Assembly: GCA_026982215.1 (NCBI GenBank)
Contig: JALSHN010000363.1
Coordinates: 1-10,157, forward strand
DNA: 10,157 nt
Origin: Gammaproteobacteria bacterium
GTDB taxonomy: Bacteria; Pseudomonadota; Gammaproteobacteria; S012-40
Direction of reading: 5' to 3'
Shown: in pieces, positions 6,342-10,157 of the stretch
How positions within the stretch are numbered: the first letter of the stretch is position 1
Layout: each line of letters starts with the position of its first letter
Position numbers and translations under genes: made by a program
Notes under the pieces: generated by a model
Databases searched by the model: none
Seen by the model: the letters and a program-made list of their open reading frames with translations, nothing else
What the model was told of the DNA's origin: nothing

Positions 6342-6353
6342 CGTGTTCGGCAC

Positions 6354-7046
6354 ATGATGCGAGCAATCCTGCTATTGACCGGGTTTCTCTGTGGCCTCGC
6401 CCAGGCGGCGCCGCTGGCCGATCTGGAGGCGCTGCGCCAGCAGGCGGCGGCCTTTCTGCGTCAGCAGCTCCCCGAGGATCCGGCTGTCGAGGCCCGTATC
6501 GAGGTGCCGCCGCTGGATCGCCGTCTGCGGCTGGCACGTTGCGCCGAGGCGGTGGAGGCCTTTCTGCCGGCGGGGCGCCGTCCGGTGGGGGCCACCAGTG
6601 TGGGCTTGCGCTGCCGGCGTCCCAAGGCATGGACCCTTTATGTCCCCGCTCGGGTCCAGCTCTCCGGTCCGGTACTGGTGGCCAGCCGCCCACTGCCCCG
6701 CGGCAAGCGGATCAGCCGTGAGGATTTCCAGGTGGAACAGCGCGACATCTCCCGCCTGGGAGGGGATTACCTCACCCGGGCCGAGCATTTGCTGGGCCAG
6801 GTGTTGACCCGCCCCATCGCCCCCGGCCGACCCTTCCGCGCCCAGTTCCTGCGCCCCCCTTCGCTGGTGGAACGCGGTGAACGGGTGACCCTGGTGGCCC
6901 GCGGCGGCGGCCTGGAGGTACGGGTCCAAGGCGAGGCCCTGGAAGACGCCGCCCTCGGGGAGTCGGTACGGGTACGCAACCTGCGTTCCAAGCGGGTGGT
7001 GGAGGGCCGGGTGCGTGCCCGCGGGGTGGTGGAGGTGGGCCTGTGA
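6354..7046 (+). CDS. flgA: Flagellar basal body P-ring formation chaperone FlgA
   Basis: This 230-residue periplasmic protein assists assembly of the FlgI P-ring around the flagellar rod. A Sec signal peptide (1-18, cleavage after AQA) is followed by an N-terminal region with the conserved cysteine pair (Cys63, Cys87), which probably forms a disulfide. Next come a SAF-type domain (about 105-168, containing LPRGKRISREDF) and the C-terminal FlgA beta domain (about 170-228, with VERGERVTLVARGGGLEVRVQGEAL). Length fits the family (E. coli 219). The first of two adjacent ATGs is used. No Shine-Dalgarno sequence precedes it, and the predicted sigma-54 transcription start is 2 nt upstream, so the message may be leaderless. 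flgB and later rod genes are not adjacent; flgM follows on the same strand after 113 nt. Confidence 0.95.
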   Translation: MMRAILLLTGFLCGLAQAAPLADLEALRQQAAAFLRQQLPEDPAVEARIEVPPLDRRLRLARCAEAVEAFLPAGRRPVGATSVGLRCRRPKAWTLYVPARVQLSGPVLVASRPLPRGKRISREDFQVEQRDISRLGGDYLTRAEHLLGQVLTRPIAPGRPFRAQFLRPPSLVERGERVTLVARGGGLEVRVQGEALEDAALGESVRVRNLRSKRVVEGRVRARGVVEVGL

Positions 7047-7099
7047 GCCGCCCGCAGCGGCAATGTGTGACCGGGTTAACAATTTTTACCTCCGGGGGC

Positions 7100-7126
7100 T
7101 AAAGTCTTCCGTCATGTGGACGATAC
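7100..7126 (+). promoter_or_regulatory. Sigma-28 (FliA) promoter of flgMN
   Basis: TAAAGTCT (7100-7107), an exact 11-nt spacer, then GACGATAC (7119-7126) match the FliA consensus TAAAGTTT-N11-GCCGATAA at seven of eight -35 and six of eight -10 positions. The start is expected near 7133, leaving a leader of about 27 nt with GGAGG at 7146-7150 before flgM. FliA-driven expression of its own anti-sigma factor is the known feedback design. Confidence 0.88.
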
Positions 7127-7159
7127 TGCTTACGGAACTGCACATGGAGGAAGACCGAA

Positions 7160-7492
7160 ATGGCCAATTCCATCGATGGCGTGGGTGGCAACGCCCCGCT
7201 CAACCCCGCTCAGCAACAGGTTCAGGCCGCCGAGGTACAGGAACGTGAACGGCCGGCGGAGGAACGCCGCGAGGGCGAGAACCTCTCCGATCGCGTCACC
7301 CTCACTCCCCAGGCGCAACGGCTCAAGGAACTGGAGGGCCAGGTCTCACGCCTGCCGGTGGTGGACCAGGCCAAGGTGGAACGGATCCGCAACGAGATCA
7401 CCCAAGGTACCTATCAACTGGACCCGCAACGGGTGGCGGAAAAGATGATCCACTTCGAGGCCCAGGTATTTGGAGGAGACAAAGATGGCTGA
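7160..7492 (+). CDS. flgM: Anti-sigma-28 factor FlgM
   Basis: This 110-residue protein binds sigma-28 (FliA) until the hook-basal body is complete, when FlgM is exported and late flagellar genes turn on. The N-terminal half (1-42) is Gln/Glu/Arg-rich and probably disordered, as needed for export. The FlgM domain spans about 43-103, with DRVTLTPQAQRLKELE (44-59), VDQAKVERIRNEITQGTY (68-85) and a final sigma-binding helix LDPQRVAEKMIHFE (87-100). GGAGG 9 nt upstream of the ATG is a strong ribosome site. The gene lies directly downstream of a FliA-type promoter and overlaps flgN by 8 nt. Confidence 0.95.
   Translation: MANSIDGVGGNAPLNPAQQQVQAAEVQERERPAEERREGENLSDRVTLTPQAQRLKELEGQVSRLPVVDQAKVERIRNEITQGTYQLDPQRVAEKMIHFEAQVFGGDKDG
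7472..7478 (+). promoter_or_regulatory. Ribosome binding site that sets the flgN start
   Basis: GGAGGAG within the last flgM codons lies 6 nt before the ATG at 7485. An in-frame TTG at 7470 would place this site inside the gene, so the ATG is the better start. Confidence 0.75.
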
Positions 7493-7961
7493 TGACCACC
7501 ATCCCCACGGCCCACTGGGCGATGCCCTGAAGGCCCAGCTGGCCGCCGTGCACCGCCTGCAGACATTGCTGGAAGAGGAATACCGCCTGTTGGGGGAAAG
7601 CGACCCCGAACCGCTCTCCCGCCTCACCCACGCCAAGGCCGAGGCGGCCGAGACGCTGGCACGGCTCGCCGCCGAGGCCGAGCGCCACCTGGCGGAAACC
7701 GGGCTCCCGCCGGGGCGTGCCGGTTGGCAGCTGTGGCTGCAAAGCCTGCCCGAGACGGCGCGGCGGCGTGGGGAAGACCTGTGGGCGGCACTGGTAGACG
7801 GTTTGGAGTCCCTGCAGCGGCAGAACGAGGTCAATGGTCGTGCCCTGGAGCTGCGCCGGCAGACCACCGAGACCTTGCTGGACGCCTTGCGCGGCCAGTC
7901 ACGCGACACCTACGGCCCCCGTCGCAGCGGCGGCAGCGGCCAGGCCCTGGCGAAGGCCTGA
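7485..7961 (+). CDS. flgN: Flagellar export chaperone FlgN
   Basis: The product is a 158-residue, mostly alpha-helical cytoplasmic protein of the FlgN family, which escorts the hook-filament junction proteins FlgK and FlgL to the export gate. Evidence is the long amphipathic helices (about 12-65, 75-100), the C-terminal family segment LESLQRQNEVNGRALELRR (107-125), and TYGPRRSGG near the end, typical of proteobacterial FlgN. Sequence conservation in the family is low, so position matters: it overlaps flgM by 8 nt (ATGGCTGA), the usual flgMN coupling. The C-terminal tail (Ser/Gly/Arg-rich) is probably disordered. Confidence 0.9.
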   Translation: MADDHHPHGPLGDALKAQLAAVHRLQTLLEEEYRLLGESDPEPLSRLTHAKAEAAETLARLAAEAERHLAETGLPPGRAGWQLWLQSLPETARRRGEDLWAALVDGLESLQRQNEVNGRALELRRQTTETLLDALRGQSRDTYGPRRSGGSGQALAKA

Positions 7962-8043
7962 GTCACTGAAGTTTTACCGCAAAACGGCCGTTAACAGGGA
8001 CGAAACCACCCCGTGAACCCAGCCGTGAGGATCGAGCCCTCCC

Positions 8044-8787
8044 ATGTCTTCGAGCGCCCCGGACGCCGCGCAGGAAGAGACCACCCAGTTCCAACGCATC
8101 CGCGATGCCGATCATTGCGCCCAGATCCTCAGGGACATCTATCGCCAGGGCTCTCCGCTGAAGGTAATCACGCCCAAGGGCAAGCAGGCGCGAAGTCTGC
8201 TGTTGGCGGTGAAAAACGACTTCCTGGTCCTCGATCAACTACTGCCCCACCCCGGTAGCGCGCCGCTGCCGCGGGGAACGCCGCTGCATTGCGTGGTCAA
8301 TCACAACGGAGTGCTGATCCGCTTCGACACCGAGGTCCGCTCCCGCGGCCTGCGTGACGGTGTGTTGCTCTACAAAGTAGACTTCCCCCAAGCGGTGGAA
8401 CGCCGCCAGCGCCGCTCGGCCTTCCGCGTACCCGTCCCCTTGGGCTTCGATTACCGCGCCGAGCTGCACGACCCGCAGATGCGTTATCGCCTGTGCGGGG
8501 AGATCGCCGACCTCTCCGGTCAAGGGCTGGCGGTACGCATCCGCCAGGCCCCGCCTGAGATGCTGGAGCCCGGTCAGCGCATTCCCGAGGTCCGGCTGCA
8601 ATTGGACGATCCCACCCGCCCGTTGCAATGCCGGCTGGAACTGCGCAGCCTGCGGGAAGTGAAACAGGGGGTGTGGATCCTCGGTTGCCGTTTCGACGGA
8701 CTCACCCCCGCCCAGCAGACCCTCATCGACCGTTTGGTGTTCGCCCTGGAACGGGAATACCGCAAACGGCAACAGGCCGCTTCCTGA
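8044..8787 (+). CDS. ycgR: PilZ-domain flagellar brake protein YcgR/FlgZ (c-di-GMP effector)
   Basis: The 247-residue protein has an N-terminal YcgR-type domain (about 15-115) and a C-terminal PilZ domain (about 119-240). The c-di-GMP-binding elements are present: the RxxxR motif RSAFR (124-128) inside QRRSAFRVPV, and DLSGQG (156-161) for DxSxxG. In E. coli and Pseudomonas such proteins dock on the flagellar motor when c-di-GMP is high and reduce swimming. Position after flgMN matches flgZ in pseudomonads, supporting co-regulation by sigma-28. The 82-nt gap after flgN contains no clear separate promoter. The ATG has only a weak GAGGATCGAG ribosome site about 11-20 nt upstream, so the exact start is less certain. 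The gene converges on cysH with 12 nt between stops. Confidence 0.93.
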   Translation: MSSSAPDAAQEETTQFQRIRDADHCAQILRDIYRQGSPLKVITPKGKQARSLLLAVKNDFLVLDQLLPHPGSAPLPRGTPLHCVVNHNGVLIRFDTEVRSRGLRDGVLLYKVDFPQAVERRQRRSAFRVPVPLGFDYRAELHDPQMRYRLCGEIADLSGQGLAVRIRQAPPEMLEPGQRIPEVRLQLDDPTRPLQCRLELRSLREVKQGVWILGCRFDGLTPAQQTLIDRLVFALEREYRKRQQAAS

Positions 8788-8799
8788 TCCCCGGTCGAT

Positions 8800-9483
8800 T
8801 CATCCCACGCGGCGGTGCAGACCGCATTCCTTGGTCTCCGGGTTCTCCCACCACCAGCGCCCGGCGCGGATGTCCTCCCCAGGGGTCACCGCCCGGGTGC
8901 ACGGTGCACAACCGATGCTGGGATAGTGACGGTCGTGGAGGGCGTTGTAGGGTACCTGGTGGGAATGGATGTAATCCCACACCTCGTCCAATCGCCAATC
9001 GGCCAGGGGATTGAATTTCTCCACCCCATGCGTGGCATCGTATTCCTGATAGGGGAGTTGGGTCCGGGTGACCGCCTGCTCACGACGCAAACCGGTAATC
9101 CAGGCCCGTTTGCCCGCCAGGGCGCGTGCCAGCGGCTCCAACTTGCGCACCGCGCAACAGGCCTTGCGGGCCTCCAGGCTGTCATAGAAACCATTGGGCC
9201 CATAGCGTTCCACGTAGCGCGCCACCGCCTCGGCATCCGGATAGAAAACCCTCACCGCAGTGCGATAGCGCTGCCGTACCCGTTGCATCAGTTCATAAGT
9301 CTCGGCGGGCAGGCGACCGGTGTCCAGCGTGACCACTTCGATGGCCAGACCCGCCTGCTCGATGAGATCGAGCAGCACCATGTCCTCCGCCCCGAAGCTG
9401 GTGGTGAACACCGCCGGCTGATGATGCGTGGCGATATCACGCAATCGCTCACGAGTCTCTTGCACCAAGTCTCGCTGATTCAT
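8800..9483 (-). CDS. cysH: Adenylyl-sulfate reductase, thioredoxin-dependent (assimilatory, Fe-S type CysH)
   Basis: The 227-residue enzyme reduces APS to sulfite in assimilatory sulfate reduction. The nucleotide-binding part shows TTSFGAEDMVLLDL (27-40) and LDTGRLPAETY (53-63), with GLRREQ at 131-136. The [4Fe-4S] ligands typical of APS reductases are complete: Cys109-Cys110 in KACCAVRK and Cys192/Cys195 in GCAPCTRAV. The catalytic Cys220 is in ECGLH. E. coli PAPS reductase lacks the cluster cysteines, so APS is the more likely substrate, although some cluster enzymes also accept PAPS. The chosen ATG follows an optimal AAGGAGGTG at 7-nt spacing. The upstream TusA-domain gene ends 24 nt earlier, suggesting an operon. 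No sulfite reductase gene is visible within the window. Confidence 0.95.
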   Translation of the reverse strand: MNQRDLVQETRERLRDIATHHQPAVFTTSFGAEDMVLLDLIEQAGLAIEVVTLDTGRLPAETYELMQRVRQRYRTAVRVFYPDAEAVARYVERYGPNGFYDSLEARKACCAVRKLEPLARALAGKRAWITGLRREQAVTRTQLPYQEYDATHGVEKFNPLADWRLDEVWDYIHSHQVPYNALHDRHYPSIGCAPCTRAVTPGEDIRAGRWWWENPETKECGLHRRVG

Positions 9484-9490
9484 GATGAAG

Positions 9491-9499
9491 CACCTCCTT
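9491..9499 (-). promoter_or_regulatory. Near-perfect Shine-Dalgarno site of cysH
   Basis: AAGGAGGTG on the minus strand lies 7 nt before the cysH ATG. It is the longest anti-16S match I noticed in the window and fixes the start. It suggests cysH is translated strongly relative to the gene before it. Confidence 0.85.
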
Positions 9500-9507
9500 C
9501 GAACGTG

Positions 9508-10157
9508 TTACGCGGTTTCGCTGTGGACGTGCGGGCGGCTGACCCACAACACCGGATGCGCCCCATCCCGCTCACCCGCCTCGATGCGATATCCCAGGCT
9601 CGCCAGGCTCTCTCCTACCACGCGGGCGGCCTCGTCGTCCTTGAAGCGCAGGCCGCGCCGCTCTCCCGGGGCCAAGGTACGTAAAGCCATCCGCGCTTTG
9701 ACGAAATGCATCGGACAGGTCTCGGTGCTCAGGTCCTCCACCTCCGGCACCGCCTCCTTCACCTTCCCCAAGGCTGCAACGGCGTCCAGGTGCAACTGGC
9801 GGTCAATGGCCTGGGCGCGCGCCTGGGCCTGGTCCAGCCAGACGTCCGCCCGCCGGGACAGCGCGTCCAGGGCCTGCCAGTCATCCGCCGCCGTGTCTTG
9901 CAACGCCGCGAGCAACGCCTGAAGCGCCCGGCCTTCATCCGCGGTGGCCTCGCGCTCGCACAAGGCCTGAGCGAGGGCGGAGAGCTCGTCCCCACCGCGC
10001 TCTCCCACAGCAGCGAGCAGCCCCTGAGCCCCGAGACGCAACACCGCCTGCACCCCTTCCACCACCGCAGCGAACTCGGCCTTGCGGCGGAAGGTATCGC
10101 GGTACCCCTGCTCGAAACGAGCCTCGGCGAAGGCGGCCGCCACCGTCTCCTGAGCGA
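9508..10157 (-). CDS. TusA-family sulfurtransferase domain protein with N-terminal helical region (5' end beyond window)
   Basis: At least 211 residues are visible. Counting from a GTG at 10143, residues 1-130 are Ala/Gln/Leu-rich and predicted helical, with no motif I recognise. Residues 133-205 form a TusA/SirA-like domain with the acceptor Cys143 in CPMHFVKARMAL, followed by LRFKDDEAARVVGESLASLGYRI. TusA-family proteins carry sulfur as a cysteine persulfide; CPMxF in place of canonical CPxP marks a divergent subfamily. The frame stays open to the window edge, and AGGAG lies only 3 nt before the GTG, so the gene probably starts further upstream, possibly as part of a larger protein. Position 24 nt before cysH implies a role in sulfur assimilation, but the actual function is inferred. 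Confidence 0.75.
   Translation of the reverse strand, partial: AQETVAAAFAEARFEQGYRDTFRRKAEFAAVVEGVQAVLRLGAQGLLAAVGERGGDELSALAQALCEREATADEGRALQALLAALQDTAADDWQALDALSRRADVWLDQAQARAQAIDRQLHLDAVAALGKVKEAVPEVEDLSTETCPMHFVKARMALRTLAPGERRGLRFKDDEAARVVGESLASLGYRIEAGERDGAHPVLWVSRPHVHSETA

Noticed and set aside
6048..6353. In-frame upstream extension of flgA starting inside the TPR gene.
   Set aside because: It would bury the signal peptide about 100 residues inside the protein and overlaps the divergent gene and both promoters.
7047..7061. Small inverted repeat GCCGC/GCGGC just after the flgA stop, as a terminator.
   Set aside because: The stem is only 5 bp and no T-run follows.
7470..7484. TTG start for flgN five codons upstream.
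   Set aside because: The strong GGAGGAG lies after that TTG and is properly spaced for the ATG at 7485.

Overview
The window is GC-rich, densely packed bacterial chromosome, most likely from a gammaproteobacterium. The order TPR lipoprotein - ispE - tRNA-Gln(UUG) - prs - long-form rplY - pth - ychF is a hallmark of that class. The sulfur genes at the right end encode an iron-sulfur (APS-type) CysH and a TusA-family protein. Together with the GC-rich codon usage, they would fit Chromatiales/Ectothiorhodospiraceae-like sulfur bacteria, but that placement is inference. I see no mobile element, CRISPR array or integration scar, and no gene-free stretch longer than about 300 bases.

Region 1 (1-6208, all on the minus strand) is a housekeeping block read right to left. 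It holds a TPR-repeat outer-membrane lipoprotein, ispE (isoprenoid precursor synthesis), tRNA-Gln(UUG), prs (PRPP synthesis), rplY/ctc (ribosomal protein L25), pth (peptidyl-tRNA hydrolase) and ychF (ribosome-associated ATPase). It ends in a good Rho-independent terminator at 23-50. Genes are 6-18 nt apart or overlap, except for the 95-nt prs-rplY gap and the tRNA region. The lolB gene usually found just upstream of ispE is absent: the TPR gene overlaps ispE directly by 8 nt. The most striking detail is that ispE runs 21 nt into the tRNA-Gln gene and takes its stop codon from the tRNA D-loop. A perfect TATAAT -10 box for the tRNA lies in ispE codons just upstream.

Region 2 (6209-8787, plus strand) is a flagellar cluster. 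flgA (P-ring chaperone) lies behind a near-consensus sigma-54 promoter. flgM (anti-sigma-28) and flgN (export chaperone) follow a near-consensus sigma-28 promoter, and then comes a PilZ-domain YcgR/FlgZ flagellar brake. This gives a two-tier hierarchy: sigma-54 for an early assembly gene, and sigma-28 for its own antagonist and late functions. The predicted flgA start of transcription falls only about 2 nt before the start codon, which suggests a leaderless mRNA.

Region 3 (8800-10157, minus strand) is sulfate assimilation. cysH encodes an adenylyl-sulfate reductase with the full set of Fe-S cysteines. It is preceded by a gene, open at the window edge, that joins a helical region of unknown function to a C-terminal TusA-like sulfur-carrier domain. 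cysH and ycgR converge with 12 nt between their stop codons and no visible terminator.
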